In this document: piece after piece, positions 1-8,024 of the stretch | Layout of the letters: the number at the start of each line of letters is the position of its first letter | Numbering within the stretch: the stretch's first letter is position 1 | DNA from: an uncultured Christensenella sp. | GTDB lineage: Bacteria; Bacillota; Clostridia; Christensenellales; Borkfalkiaceae | DNA: 64,000 nt | Assembly (NCBI GenBank): GCA_910576655.1 | Contig: CAJTJC010000001.1 | Coordinates: 177,108-241,107, forward strand | Direction of reading: 5' to 3' | The notes under the pieces: generated by a model | Database searches by the model: none | What the model saw: only the letters and a program-made list of their open reading frames with translations | Told to the model about the DNA's origin: nothing | Made by a program: the position numbers and the translations under genes

Positions 1-457
1 TGTAGCCTCTGCCTCTGCCGATTGTTATTTCCATATCGATTTTGCCGCCCTCGTCAACAGTGCAAATGTGCTGGTCGCCGTTGATTATTTCAATTTCGGC
101 GTCCTCCGATATGTCGCTTGCCTTGACCTCGCAAGGACCTTCCTTATAGAGATGAACTACCTTGACGTAGTCCTTATCGGTAACCTTAGTTTTTATTGCA
201 AGCGTCTTTAAGTTGAGAATTATTTCAGTTACGTCCTCTTTGACGCCCGCGACCGCGGAAAATTCGTGCTTTACAGTTCCGTCGAGAAACCTGATACCCT
301 GTGCAGCCGCTCCGGGAAGTGCGGAAAGCAATATTCTTCTAAGGCAGTTGCCTATTGTAAGACCGAAACCCTTTTCGAGAGGCTCCACGACGACCTTAGC
401 ATAAGACTGGTCCTCGCTTTCTTCCACTTCGATTTTGGGCATATCCATTTCGATCAT
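1..457 (-). CDS. rpoA: RNA polymerase alpha subunit, N-terminal part (cut by window start)
   Basis: Alpha subunit of RNA polymerase, which nucleates core enzyme assembly through its N-terminal dimerisation domain. About 152 residues are visible, starting MIEMDMPKIEVEE. The conserved stretch GFGLTIGNCLRRILLSALPG, which lies in the dimer interface of the family, is intact. The ATG at 457 is preceded by a strong GGAGGT ribosome binding site. It is the last visible gene of the ribosomal cluster, 22 nt after rpsD, the usual place for rpoA. The C-terminal domain lies outside the window. Identification is secure. Confidence 0.97.
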   Translation of the reverse strand, partial: MIEMDMPKIEVEESEDQSYAKVVVEPLEKGFGLTIGNCLRRILLSALPGAAAQGIRFLDGTVKHEFSAVAGVKEDVTEIILNLKTLAIKTKVTDKDYVKVVHLYKEGPCEVKASDISEDAEIEIINGDQHICTVDEGGKIDMEITIGRGRGY

Positions 458-479
458 GTTCTACCTCCTGTTTTCTTTA

Positions 480-1103
480 TTACTTGGAGTACAACTCGAC
501 AATCATGTGCTCTGCTATCTGGCTGTCGATATCATCTCTTGCGGGAAGTGCTAAAATCTTTCCTTCCAGTTTTTCGGGGTTGAATTCAAGCCATTTGGGC
601 ATGACGCCGACCTTCATGGCCTTTATCCCTTCAAAATATTTATTTGAAGTTTTGTTTTCTTTGACGGTGATAATATCGCCCACCTTGACGATGTAAGAGG
701 GGATATTTACTTTTTTGCCGTTTACGAGGAAGTGACCGTGATTAACGAGCTGCCTCGACTGCGCGCGGCTTGCGCCTATTCCCATACGGAAAATGACGTT
801 GTCGAGCCTGCGCTCCAAAAGCGAGAGCATATTTTCACCCGTAATGCCCTTCATTCTGTCCGCCTTCTCGTAGTAGGTGCGGAACTGACCTTCCTGTACG
901 CCGTAAATACGCTTAACCTTCTGCTTTTCGCGAAGCTGCTGACCGTATTCGGATACCTTCTTTCTGCCCGCGCCGTGCACACCGGGAGGCGTGGGTCTCT
1001 TTTCAAACGGACATTTGCCCGTATAGCATTTATCGCCCTTTAAAAACAGCTTTCCGCCCTCTCTTCTGCAAAGACGGCATTTTGCTTCTCTGTACGTAGC
1101 CAT
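480..1103 (-). CDS. rpsD: 30S ribosomal protein S4 (zinc type)
   Basis: Primary 16S rRNA-binding protein that starts assembly of the 30S body. At 207 residues it is of normal length. C9, C12, C26 and C31 at the N-terminus form the zinc knuckle of C+ S4 proteins. The C-terminal half has the S4 RNA-binding domain (RLDNVIFRMGIGASRAQSRQ). A good GGAGGT site precedes the ATG. It sits between rpsK and rpoA. In proteobacteria S4 represses its own operon from a leader before rpsM, which makes the structured rpmJ-rpsM spacer relevant here. Confidence 0.97.
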   Translation of the reverse strand: MATYREAKCRLCRREGGKLFLKGDKCYTGKCPFEKRPTPPGVHGAGRKKVSEYGQQLREKQKVKRIYGVQEGQFRTYYEKADRMKGITGENMLSLLERRLDNVIFRMGIGASRAQSRQLVNHGHFLVNGKKVNIPSYIVKVGDIITVKENKTSNKYFEGIKAMKVGVMPKWLEFNPEKLEGKILALPARDDIDSQIAEHMIVELYSK

Positions 1104-1122
1104 ATTTCTTTTTTACCTCCGA

Positions 1123-1521
1123 TTATACTCTGCGGCGTTTAGGCGGTCTGCAACCGTTGTGGGGAATGGGGGAAACGTCCGAAATAAGAGTGATTTCCAC
1201 TTCGCACGCGCCGATTGCCCTGATTGCCGATTCCCTGCCTGCGCCGGGACCCTTTACGTAAACTTCCGCCGAACGGAGTCCGTGTTCTTTTGCTGCTTTG
1301 ACCGCGGTTTCGCACGCCATCTGCGCCGCATAAGGCGTACCCTTTCTCGAACCCTTGAAGTTGAGGCTGCCCGCGCTCGACCATGAAATTACGTTGCCCT
1401 GTAAATCGGTAACGGTGACGAGCGTGTTGTTGAACGTCGACTGAATGTGTACCTGACCTTTGTCGACTTTTTTCAGCTCTCTACGCTTTCTTGTAGTCTG
1501 CTTTTTAGTATTTGCTGCCAT
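1123..1521 (-). CDS. rpsK: 30S ribosomal protein S11
   Basis: S11 lies on the 30S platform and contacts the mRNA near the E site. The 132-residue product has a basic N-terminal tail (KKQTTRKRRELKK), the conserved core HIQSTFNNTLVTVTDLQGN, and the conserved C-terminus DVSPIPHNGCRPPKRRRV. The start has a GGAGGTAAGG site. It lies 11 nt after rpsM and 19 nt before rpsD in the usual alpha-operon order. No irregularities seen. Confidence 0.97.
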   Translation of the reverse strand: MAANTKKQTTRKRRELKKVDKGQVHIQSTFNNTLVTVTDLQGNVISWSSAGSLNFKGSRKGTPYAAQMACETAVKAAKEHGLRSAEVYVKGPGAGRESAIRAIGACEVEITLISDVSPIPHNGCRPPKRRRV

Positions 1522-1532
1522 ACCTTACCTCC

Positions 1533-1907
1533 TTACTTTGCTCCCTTCTTCTTTGCGACCGTACGGCGGGGACCCTTTCTCGTCCTTGCGTTGGTCTTGG
1601 TGGACTGTCCGCGTACGGGCAGACCCTTTCTGTGACGGATGCCGCGATAGCATCCTATTTCCATAAGTCTCTTGATGTTGAGCGAAACTTCGGAACGAAG
1701 CTCGCCTTCGACCCTGTAATTATGGTCGATATATTCCCTGAGTTTAGATACGGTCTGTTCGTCCAAATCTTTAACTCTCGTGTCGGGGTTGACGCCCGTA
1801 GCAGCGAGAATTTTCTGCGACGTCTTCAATCCGATACCGTAAATGTAGGTAAGCCCTATTTCTACTCTCTTTTCTCTGGGTAAATCCACACCGGCAATAC
1901 GTGCCAT
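1533..1907 (-). CDS. rpsM: 30S ribosomal protein S13
   Basis: S13 sits in the 30S head and forms intersubunit bridges and P-site tRNA contacts through its basic tail. The 124-residue protein begins MARIAGVDLPREKRVEIGLT, contains the helix-hairpin-helix IYGIGLKTSQKIL, and ends in a basic tail (GPRRTVAKKKGAK). A GGAGGAATTAAAT site precedes the ATG. It is first in the rpsM-rpsK-rpsD-rpoA block and is separated from rpmJ by an unusually long 183-nt structured spacer, suggesting separate control of this block. Confidence 0.97.
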   Translation of the reverse strand: MARIAGVDLPREKRVEIGLTYIYGIGLKTSQKILAATGVNPDTRVKDLDEQTVSKLREYIDHNYRVEGELRSEVSLNIKRLMEIGCYRGIRHRKGLPVRGQSTKTNARTRKGPRRTVAKKKGAK

Positions 1908-2031
1908 AGATTTAATTCCTCCGTTTAATTTTTAATAAGTGTATTTTTATGTTAACCGCGACAAACCTGCGCCCGAAAATTTGGAATGAGGCGCAGCGTC
2001 GGTCCGAAATTATTTTTTACTTTACAAAAGG

Positions 2032-2091
2032 TTAAAACGCAGAGATACGCGCGCCCTCTTTTAAGACCCGCGCGGTATATTTGCGTTTTAA
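2032..2091 (-). promoter_or_regulatory. Stable hairpin in the rpmJ-rpsM spacer
   Basis: Two perfect 9-nt arms, TTAAAACGC at 2032-2040 and GCGTTTTAA at 2083-2091, enclose a second GC-rich stem (CGCGC at 2048-2052 with GCGCG at 2070-2074). On the transcribed strand the hairpin begins 2 nt after the rpmJ stop codon and is followed by a T-containing stretch. It could be a partial terminator, a processing site, or part of a leader for rpsM-rpsK-rpsD-rpoA. The rest of the spacer (1908-2031) has a further TGCGCC/GGCGCA pair and no gene. Function is inferred from position only. Confidence 0.5.
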
Positions 2092-2093
2092 AC

Positions 2094-2210
2094 TCAGCCC
2101 TGGCGCTGTTTATGGTTCTTGTTCTTGGAACAGATAACCATTACCTTGCCGTTTCTTTTAATTACTTTGCACTTATCGCACATAGGTTTTACTGAAGGTC
2201 TGACTTTCAT
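2094..2210 (-). CDS. rpmJ: 50S ribosomal protein L36 (zinc type)
   Basis: Smallest 50S protein, 38 residues, starting MKVRPSVKPMCDKCKVIKRN. C11, C14, C27 and H33 form the zinc ribbon of the C+ form of L36. The ATG at 2210 follows a GGAG site. It has the conserved place between infA and rpsM. The 163-nt gap before it (2211-2373) has GC-rich palindromes such as CCGCAG-T-CTGCGG at 2273-2285 but no gene that I can support. Confidence 0.95.
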   Translation of the reverse strand: MKVRPSVKPMCDKCKVIKRNGKVMVICSKNKNHKQRQG

Positions 2211-2373
2211 AATTTACTCCTTTTCTCTTCACGAAAAATCAATTCTGTTTCCGCGAGTTAATTTTTCCGTGCCCGCAGTCTGCGGACAAGCCTATTATAA
2301 ATTGCGGCGTTCGCGTCGCGCAGCGGCGCGGTTTGTTTACGCCGTTAATTACTGGAAATTCCGCAACCCTTAA

Positions 2374-2595
2374 TCAGTTTTTACTGCGCCAGGTGATGCG
2401 TCCCTTCGTCAAATCGTAGGGGCTCATTTCAAGCTTTACGTTGTCGCCCTCGATTATCCGGATATAGTTCATACGCAGCTTGCCCGAAATATAGGCGGTA
2501 ATAACGTATCCGTTGGTAAGCTTAACTTTAAACGTAGCGTTGGGAAGACACTCTATTACTTTGCCTTCGGCTTCGATAACGTCGTTTTTGGACAT
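2374..2595 (-). CDS. infA: Translation initiation factor IF-1
   Basis: IF-1 binds the 30S A site during initiation. The 73-residue product is a single S1/OB-fold domain with the typical sequence MSKNDVIEAEGKVIECLPNA and ends with KGRITWRSKN, close to the usual KGRITYR...K ending. I take the ATG at 2595, not the TTG one codon earlier, because it is better spaced from the GAGGAA site. It follows the KOW protein gene by 15 nt, an order typical of Bacillota. Confidence 0.96.
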   Translation of the reverse strand: MSKNDVIEAEGKVIECLPNATFKVKLTNGYVITAYISGKLRMNYIRIIEGDNVKLEMSPYDLTKGRITWRSKN

Positions 2596-2610
2596 CAATA
2601 TTCCTCGTTT

Positions 2611-2925
2611 TTAAAGTTTATTTTTTTGCGCCTCGTCAGGCTTTTCCATCTGAGGATAGTTATACGATTTCAGTGCCGAAAACACCTCGGTATCGAACAC
2701 TTGTCTGCCCTCGATAAATTTTACGGAAATAGCCTCTGCCTTTTCGGGCAACAGACGCACGTGTTTGAGATTTTTCTTCTTCGGGGCGGCAAGCTTTCTG
2801 AAATTGCCGTCGACCACGCCGACAGAACCGTCGGGATAAATTTCCCGGATTATATAGTGTCTGTCCTTATCTCTGCCCTGAGTACTTTGACATATCCCGC
2901 CTATGACAGGAATTTTCATTTTCAT
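2611..2925 (-). CDS. KOW-domain RNA-binding protein
   Basis: A 104-residue protein of the small KOW-domain family commonly encoded between map and infA in Clostridia. The N-terminus MKMKIPVIGGICQSTQGRDK is followed by a KOW-like beta region (DGSVGVVDGNFRKLAAPKKKNLKHVRLL) that resembles the L14e/L27e fold of archaeal ribosomal proteins. A role in ribosome or RNA binding is inferred from the domain and neighbours; the exact function is not established to my knowledge. The tail after residue 75 is less conserved in character. Its ribosome binding site is weak and overlaps the map stop codon, suggesting coupled translation. Confidence 0.8.
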   Translation of the reverse strand: MKMKIPVIGGICQSTQGRDKDRHYIIREIYPDGSVGVVDGNFRKLAAPKKKNLKHVRLLPEKAEAISVKFIEGRQVFDTEVFSALKSYNYPQMEKPDEAQKNKL

Positions 2926-2932
2926 AAAATAC

Positions 2933-3679
2933 CTATAAGGTTAGAATTTCGACGCCGTCGTCCTTGATAAGCACGGTGTTTTCGTAGTGCGCGGCGGGAA
3001 GTCCGTCCGCAGTAGTCACCGTCCAGCCGTCCTCGCGGCTGAAATTGACCTTGTAAGTGCCCATATTTATCATAGGCTCGATACAGATAGTCATACCGCT
3101 TTTAAGACGCATACCCGTGCCCGCTTTACCGTAGTTCGGCACGGCGGGGTCCTCGTGCATTTCGCTTCCGATACCGTGACCCGTCAAGGCGCGCACTACG
3201 CCGTATCCGTTCGCTTCGGCGTGGGTCTGTACCCTGTGCCCTATATCGAACAGCGGAACGCCCGCCTGCAAGCCCTCGATTGCCTTGAAAAAACATTCCT
3301 CGGTAACCTTTACAAGCCGCCTTTTTTCCTCGGACACGTTGCCGATTAAAAAGGTTCTGCACGCGTCGCCGTGGTAGCCGTTCTTTTCCGCGGTTATATC
3401 CACGCTGACTATGTCGCCGTCGAGAATTACTCTGTCCGACGGCACGCCGTGTACGACGACCTCGTTAACCGACACGCACGAGCTTGCGGGATAACCCTCG
3501 TAGCCGAGCTCGGAAGGATACGCGCCGCAGGAGGTTATATACTTGTACACGAGCGCGTCCACTTCCTTCGTGGTCATACCCGCACGGATATTCCTGCCTA
3601 CGAAATCGAGCGTTTCCTTGACTATGCGGCAGCTTTCGCGCATCAGTTCGATTTCTTTTTCGGTTTTAATTTTAATCAT
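2933..3679 (-). CDS. map: Methionine aminopeptidase, type I
   Basis: Cytoplasmic metalloenzyme that removes the initiator methionine from nascent proteins. The 248-residue length fits the short type Ia class. Conserved metal and substrate motifs are visible: VVHGVPSD, GDIVSVDI, GYHGDACRTF, GHGIGSEMHEDP and GMTICIEPMI. Its ATG overlaps the adk stop codon (ATGA), indicating translational coupling. The secY-adk-map order is standard. Confidence 0.96.
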   Translation of the reverse strand: MIKIKTEKEIELMRESCRIVKETLDFVGRNIRAGMTTKEVDALVYKYITSCGAYPSELGYEGYPASSCVSVNEVVVHGVPSDRVILDGDIVSVDITAEKNGYHGDACRTFLIGNVSEEKRRLVKVTEECFFKAIEGLQAGVPLFDIGHRVQTHAEANGYGVVRALTGHGIGSEMHEDPAVPNYGKAGTGMRLKSGMTICIEPMINMGTYKVNFSREDGWTVTTADGLPAAHYENTVLIKDDGVEILTL

Positions 3680-4299
3680 TTATCGAAAATTGCGCAGATT
3701 TGCGCGAATACGTCGTCGGGACTGCCCGTGCCGCCCGTGACGGTTGCAAGCTTGCCCTGCGACTTGTAATAATCTATGAGTGGCGCGGTCTGCGACTTGT
3801 AGGTATCGAGACGGGTTTTGACCGTTTCGGGAACGTCGTCGGGACGCTGGAACAGCTTGCCGCCGCACTTTGCGCAGGTTTCGCTGCCGTTTAGCGTGGA
3901 AACGTGATAGCTTTCCCCGCACGAGCAGACGCGTCTGCCGCAAATTCTGTCCATCAGCAGCGATTCGTCAACGTGAATGTTGAGACAAATATCGATTTTA
4001 GCAAACTTATCGAGCTGCTCCGCCTGATAGAGGTTGCGGGGGAAACCGTCGAGCATAAAGCCGTGCTGCGCGTCGTCCCAGGTCAGTCTGTCCTTTACTA
4101 TGTCGCAGGTGACCGAGTCGGGAACGAGCTTGCCTGCGTCCGTATAGGATTTGGCAAGCTTGCCTATTTCCGTGCCGTTTTTGATGTTGGCGCGGAAAAT
4201 ATCGCCCGTAGATATGTGCAGTAAATTGTATTTTTCTGCAATTTTGCTCGCCTGAGTACCCTTTCCGGCACCGGGCGCGCCAAGTAAAATTATATTCAT
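3676..4299 (-). CDS. adk: Adenylate kinase (zinc-lid form)
   Basis: Catalyses ATP + AMP to 2 ADP. The 207-residue protein has the P-loop GAPGAGKGTQ at residues 7-16, the AMP-binding DGFPRN, and a long LID with a cysteine cluster (GRRVCSCGESYHV...CAKCGG). The first pair is spaced C-x-C, where the classic Bacillus enzyme has C-x2-C. Zinc binding is expected from the family. Co-transcribed with secY (11 nt upstream) and overlapping map by 4 nt. Confidence 0.96.
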   Translation of the reverse strand: MNIILLGAPGAGKGTQASKIAEKYNLLHISTGDIFRANIKNGTEIGKLAKSYTDAGKLVPDSVTCDIVKDRLTWDDAQHGFMLDGFPRNLYQAEQLDKFAKIDICLNIHVDESLLMDRICGRRVCSCGESYHVSTLNGSETCAKCGGKLFQRPDDVPETVKTRLDTYKSQTAPLIDYYKSQGKLATVTGGTGSPDDVFAQICAIFDK

Positions 4300-4310
4300 T
4301 AATTTACCTT

Positions 4311-5678
4311 TTATTTTAAGAAGCCCTTGTAGTTCTTCATCATCAGCTGCGAACCGAGCTGTTTGTCAAGCTCGAGCGCAACGGATACGACAATCAGAAT
4401 ACCCGTCGTCGAGAATACCGACAGAAGCGCGGTGTCCTTTACGTTCAAAAGACTGAGCGCGATAATCGATATAAGCGAGGGAATGAACGCAACCAGCGAC
4501 AGATAGATGGCGCCGAAAAGCGTAATTCTGTTCGATATTTTTTTGAGATAATCCGCAGTGGGTCTGCCGGGTCTGATGCCCTGTATAAAACCGCCGTTCT
4601 GCTGAATTGTTTTGGAAACGTCCTCGGGATTGAACTGCATCGACTGATAGAAGAATGCAAACGCGAAGATAAGCAGGCAAAGCGTTATCATATAGATAAG
4701 CTGACCGTACCATTCGCCGTTAGCCGAGAACCATTCCGTAACGCCCTGATTGGCCGAACTGTTCGGCCAGAAGAGGCTGATTATCATTTGGGGGAAGGAA
4801 ATAATCGCAAACGCGAAGATGAGGGGCATAACGCCCGAACCGGCAATTCTGATGGGAATTACCGACGACTGTCCGCCGTACATCTTCCTGCCCTTTACCT
4901 GCTTTGCGTACTGGACGGGAATTCTTCTTTCCGACAGGTCGACCGCGACTATCGCCACGAATTCGAGCACCGTCAGTATTGCGAAGCCCAAAAGCTCCCA
5001 AAGCACCTCGGGCGAGCCGGTGAATACAAGCTTGAATTTTTCAACTATCGTAAGACCTGCGGTCGATATAATACCGATAAAGATTATCAGCGAAATACCG
5101 TTCGAAATTCCGTACTCGGTAATTCTTTCGCCTATCCACATAACGAGCATTGCGCCCGCAGTGTATACGACCGTAAGGAAAATGCCCGCTATCCACTTTG
5201 CGCCGAGCTCGGAAATGCCCGAACCGTTTGCGTAGTGTCCGAAAATCGAAAGCTTTATCGCGTCGCTCTGCAAACCGAAGTTGATTACTATACCTATTGC
5301 CTGAGCAATCGCAAGCGCTATTGTCACGTAACGGGTTATCTGCGCAATCTTTTTTCTGCCCTCTTCGCCCTGCTTTGACATACGCTCGAGAGCGGGAATA
5401 CCTACGGTAAGAAGCTGAATTATAATCGACGCGTTGATATAGGGGCTTATACCCAGAGCAAACAGCGTTGCGTTTGCAAGCGAACCGCCCGTAATATCGG
5501 TAAGAATTTCAAGGAAGGAATAATTGCCGCTGTTTATCATCTCGCTGAACTTGTCAACGTCTATTCCGGGTACGGGGATATAGCAGCCCAGACGGAATAT
5601 AAGCAGCAGAAGAAGGGTTATGAAAATCTTCTTTCTTATTTCCTTGACCTTAAAACAATTCTTAATTGTTTCAAACAT
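4311..5678 (-). CDS. secY: Protein translocase subunit SecY
   Basis: Channel subunit of the SecYEG translocon in the cytoplasmic membrane. The 455-residue product has about ten hydrophobic segments and family motifs: RLGCYIPVPGID in helix 1, GISPYINASIIIQLL in helix 2, GERITEYGISNGISLIIF in helix 4, and the cytoplasmic loop NPEDVSKTIQQNGGFIQGIRPG. A GAAGAGGT site precedes the start. The spc-operon position between rplO and adk is the usual one. Confidence 0.97.
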   Translation of the reverse strand: MFETIKNCFKVKEIRKKIFITLLLLLIFRLGCYIPVPGIDVDKFSEMINSGNYSFLEILTDITGGSLANATLFALGISPYINASIIIQLLTVGIPALERMSKQGEEGRKKIAQITRYVTIALAIAQAIGIVINFGLQSDAIKLSIFGHYANGSGISELGAKWIAGIFLTVVYTAGAMLVMWIGERITEYGISNGISLIIFIGIISTAGLTIVEKFKLVFTGSPEVLWELLGFAILTVLEFVAIVAVDLSERRIPVQYAKQVKGRKMYGGQSSVIPIRIAGSGVMPLIFAFAIISFPQMIISLFWPNSSANQGVTEWFSANGEWYGQLIYMITLCLLIFAFAFFYQSMQFNPEDVSKTIQQNGGFIQGIRPGRPTADYLKKISNRITLFGAIYLSLVAFIPSLISIIALSLLNVKDTALLSVFSTTGILIVVSVALELDKQLGSQLMMKNYKGFLK

Positions 5679-5750
5679 TTTAAACCTCTTCTAAGTTGAT
5701 AATATACCTCGCGTTAGTTACCTTATAGGCAACCGCGCGCCGATATTTTA

Positions 5751-6200
5751 TCAGCCTATAACTTCTATTTTTCCGCCGGCCTTTTCGATAGCTGCTTTTG
5801 CGCTTTCAGAGAACTTGGCAGCCTTAACCGTCAACTTAACCTTCAATTCGCCGGTACCGAGAACTTTGAGTCCCGCCGAGTTTTTAACTTCCTTTGCAAG
5901 GCTGTTTGCAGCTACGTATTCGAAATCGACTACGGTGTCTGCGGGAACCTTTTCAAGCTGGCTTAAATTGATAATGGTGTAACGGGTAGCCCACTTGTTG
6001 TGGAAGCCGCGTTTGGGGATACGCCTTGCGAGAGGCATCTGACCGCCCTCGAAGCCGGGACGGACACCGCCGCCCGAACGCGCCCACTGGCCCTTGTGAC
6101 CCTTACACGAGGTCTTGCCGTGACCGGAGCCTATACCTCTGCCCAACCTCTTTACGCGGGAGGTTGCGCCCTCTGCGGGCGATAACGTGTCTATTCTCAT
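5751..6200 (-). CDS. rplO: 50S ribosomal protein L15
   Basis: L15 is a late-assembling 50S protein that reaches into the 23S rRNA core. The 149-residue protein has the glycine/arginine-rich N-terminal extension (VKRLGRGIGSGHGKTSCKGH) and the conserved FEGGQMPLARRIPKRGFHN segment. A GGCAGGAGAG site precedes the ATG and lies at the end of rpmD. The 72-nt gap before secY contains nothing I can name. Confidence 0.97.
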   Translation of the reverse strand: MRIDTLSPAEGATSRVKRLGRGIGSGHGKTSCKGHKGQWARSGGGVRPGFEGGQMPLARRIPKRGFHNKWATRYTIINLSQLEKVPADTVVDFEYVAANSLAKEVKNSAGLKVLGTGELKVKLTVKAAKFSESAKAAIEKAGGKIEVIG

Positions 6201-6202
6201 AA

Positions 6203-6382
6203 TTACTCTCCTGCCTTTTCAGTTTTCAGAAGGTATGCAACCTTTGCGATTTGTCCCAGATTTGCGGGAGTTTCCTCAAAGGTTTTAGTACTTCCTATTT
6301 TTTTAAGTCCAAGCGCCGCAACGGTAGCCTTTACCGTCTTGGTTTCGTTGGACGCACTTCTGATTAAAGTTACCTTTATCAT
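6203..6382 (-). CDS. rpmD: 50S ribosomal protein L30
   Basis: A 59-residue protein starting MIKVTLIRSASNETKTVKAT, with the family core AALGLKKIGSTKTFEETPAN (prokaryotic L30, ferredoxin-like fold). It lies in its normal spc-operon place between rpsE and rplO, and its stop codon is 2 nt from the rplO start, so the two are probably translated in a coupled way. Confidence 0.95.
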   Translation of the reverse strand: MIKVTLIRSASNETKTVKATVAALGLKKIGSTKTFEETPANLGQIAKVAYLLKTEKAGE

Positions 6383-6394
6383 ATCAAGCCTCCG

Positions 6395-6928
6395 TTAAAG
6401 TGATAATTCTTCCACGGTCTTGCCGCGGGAGATAGCCACGTCCTCGGGGGACATAAGCCCGTACAGTCCGTAGACCGCAGCCTTTACGCAGTTGATGGGG
6501 TTCGAAGTGCCGTGCGACTTGGTTCTTACGTCCTTGACGCCCGCAGCTTCCATAACGGCACGGACGGGACCGCCCGCAATAACGCCGGTACCCTCGGAAG
6601 CAGGCATCATAAGCACCGAGCCTCTGCCGAACACACCCGTAATGGTGTGGGGAATGGAAGTGTCTTTAAGGCTGACCTTGCGCATACTCTTTTTAGCCTG
6701 CGCCGTAGCCTTTTCTATCGCTTCGGGAACTTCCTTGCTCTTGCCCATTCCGTAGCCTACGCTACCCTTGCCGTCGCCGACTACGACGAGAGCCGCAAAC
6801 CTCATGTTTCTGCCGCCCTTTACGGTCTTGGTAACTCTGTTTACCTGAATAAGCTTTTTAATTAAGCCGTCGTCCTCTTGCCTCTTTCTCTGCTCTCTTC
6901 TTGCAGGTCTTTCTTTCTTTTCTTCCAT
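6395..6928 (-). CDS. rpsE: 30S ribosomal protein S5
   Basis: S5 stabilises the 30S decoding region and has roles in accuracy and mRNA unwinding. The 177-residue protein has a charged N-terminal extension (MEEKKERPARREQRKRQEDD), the double-stranded RNA-binding-like domain (KLIQVNRVTKTVKGGRNMRF) and the C-terminal domain with RAVMEAAGVKDV and TSNPINCVKA. An AAGGAG site precedes the start. The spacing of 12 nt to rpmD and 10 nt to rplR supports one operon. Confidence 0.97.
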   Translation of the reverse strand: MEEKKERPARREQRKRQEDDGLIKKLIQVNRVTKTVKGGRNMRFAALVVVGDGKGSVGYGMGKSKEVPEAIEKATAQAKKSMRKVSLKDTSIPHTITGVFGRGSVLMMPASEGTGVIAGGPVRAVMEAAGVKDVRTKSHGTSNPINCVKAAVYGLYGLMSPEDVAISRGKTVEELSL

Positions 6929-6938
6929 GTTAAGCTCC

Positions 6939-7307
6939 TTAGAAATTCAGTCCGGCTTCTCTTGCGCCGTCAGCAACTGCCTGTACGCGTCCCGTATAGA
7001 GATAGCCGCCTCTGTCGAACACGACTTCCTTTATACCCTGCTTCAAAGCCTTTTCGGCTGCCTTTTTACCGACTACCTTTGCCGCGTCAGTCTTGGTCAT
7101 ATCCTTTATTTCAGCCTTTACGTCCTTTTCCATGGTCGAAGCGCTGCAAAGGGTAACGCCCTTCGTATCGTCGATTAACTGAACGTAAATGTGATTAAGG
7201 CTTCTGTATACGTTGAGGCGGGGAGTCTGCGCCGTACCGGATATTTTCTTTCTTACCCTCGTATGGCGGCGCTGTCTTTCTGCGTTTTTATCTATCATTT
7301 TAATCAT
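6939..7307 (-). CDS. rplR: 50S ribosomal protein L18
   Basis: L18 binds 5S rRNA together with L5. The 122-residue protein has the basic N-terminus RQRRHTRVRKKISGT and the conserved PRLNVYRSLNHIYVQLIDD and AAEKALKQGIKEVVFDRGGY segments. The ATG at 7307 is favoured by an AAGGAG site; an ATG three codons on is an alternative. It is separated from rplF by 154 nt that contain a hairpin repeat, an interruption unusual inside an spc operon. Confidence 0.96.
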   Translation of the reverse strand: MIKMIDKNAERQRRHTRVRKKISGTAQTPRLNVYRSLNHIYVQLIDDTKGVTLCSASTMEKDVKAEIKDMTKTDAAKVVGKKAAEKALKQGIKEVVFDRGGYLYTGRVQAVADGAREAGLNF

Positions 7308-7354
7308 AATAAATTCTCCTTATAGGCAAAAACCTATTGGGTTGTCAGTCGCAC

Positions 7355-7439
7355 GCAAGGCGAGGCGCACGAGCATTTTCAAGGGGAGCTTACTTAGGCG
7401 TAAGTAACCCGAGAAAAGTGCAGTGCAACAAAGTATTGC
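7355..7439. repeat. Dispersed imperfect hairpin element, copy A
   Basis: An 85-nt element between rplF and rplR that folds as a long imperfect inverted repeat: outer arms GCAA/TTGC, a middle stem GCATTTTC against GAAAAGTGC, GGG against CCC, and an apical stem CTTAC/GTAAG. The related element at 10165-10251 has the same layout and orientation. The apical stems differ by a paired change (C:G here, T:A there), which supports conserved pairing. No protein is encoded. It could be a MITE/REP-like repeat or an RNA processing signal; I cannot name a described family. Confidence 0.7.
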
Positions 7440-7461
7440 GTGATGAATGGCAAGCCAAATT

Positions 7462-8010
7462 TTATTTTTTGCCTTTGCCTCCCGTCTTACCTTCCTTCCT
7501 CTCGATAACTTCGTCGCTGTAAGCGATTCCGTAACCGTGATAGGGTTCGGGAACTCTGATTTTGCGGATGTTTGCAGCTACCTGTCCGACCTTGGTCTTA
7601 TCGATACCGCTGACGACTATTTCGGTCTGGCTGGGACATTCGAGCTTGACGCCCTCGGTTTCGACAACCTCTACGGGGTGCGAGAAACCTACGTTGAGAA
7701 CTACCTTGCTGCCCTGCTTTGCAACCTTCCAGCCGACGCCGTTTACTTTAAGCGTCTTTTTATAACCGTCGGTTACTCCGACAACCATGTTGTGAAGCAG
7801 CGCGCGGTAAAGTCCGTGCTTTGCCTCGTCTCCTGCTGCGGTGCCAGTCTTTACGACGTGAGCCTCGGCGCCCTCGACCTTAATATCTATTCCGCCGACG
7901 ACTTGCTGCGTAAGCGTGCCCTTCGCGCCCTTAACCGTTATTAAACCGTTTTCGAAGGTTACGGTTACGCCCGCGGGGATTACTACGGGTAATTTACCTA
8001 TTCTCGACAT
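7462..8010 (-). CDS. rplF: 50S ribosomal protein L6
   Basis: L6 lies near the factor-binding stalk base of the 50S subunit. The 182-residue product has two repeated domains and the signature VPEPYHGYGIAYSDEVIERKEGKTGGK near the end (conserved P-E-P-Y-K/H-G-K/Y-G-I). The start MSRIGKLPVVIPAGVTV is typical, with a good GGAGGTAA site. It follows rpsH by 14 nt. Confidence 0.97.
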   Translation of the reverse strand: MSRIGKLPVVIPAGVTVTFENGLITVKGAKGTLTQQVVGGIDIKVEGAEAHVVKTGTAAGDEAKHGLYRALLHNMVVGVTDGYKKTLKVNGVGWKVAKQGSKVVLNVGFSHPVEVVETEGVKLECPSQTEIVVSGIDKTKVGQVAANIRKIRVPEPYHGYGIAYSDEVIERKEGKTGGKGKK

Positions 8011-8024
8011 ACTAAATTACCTCC

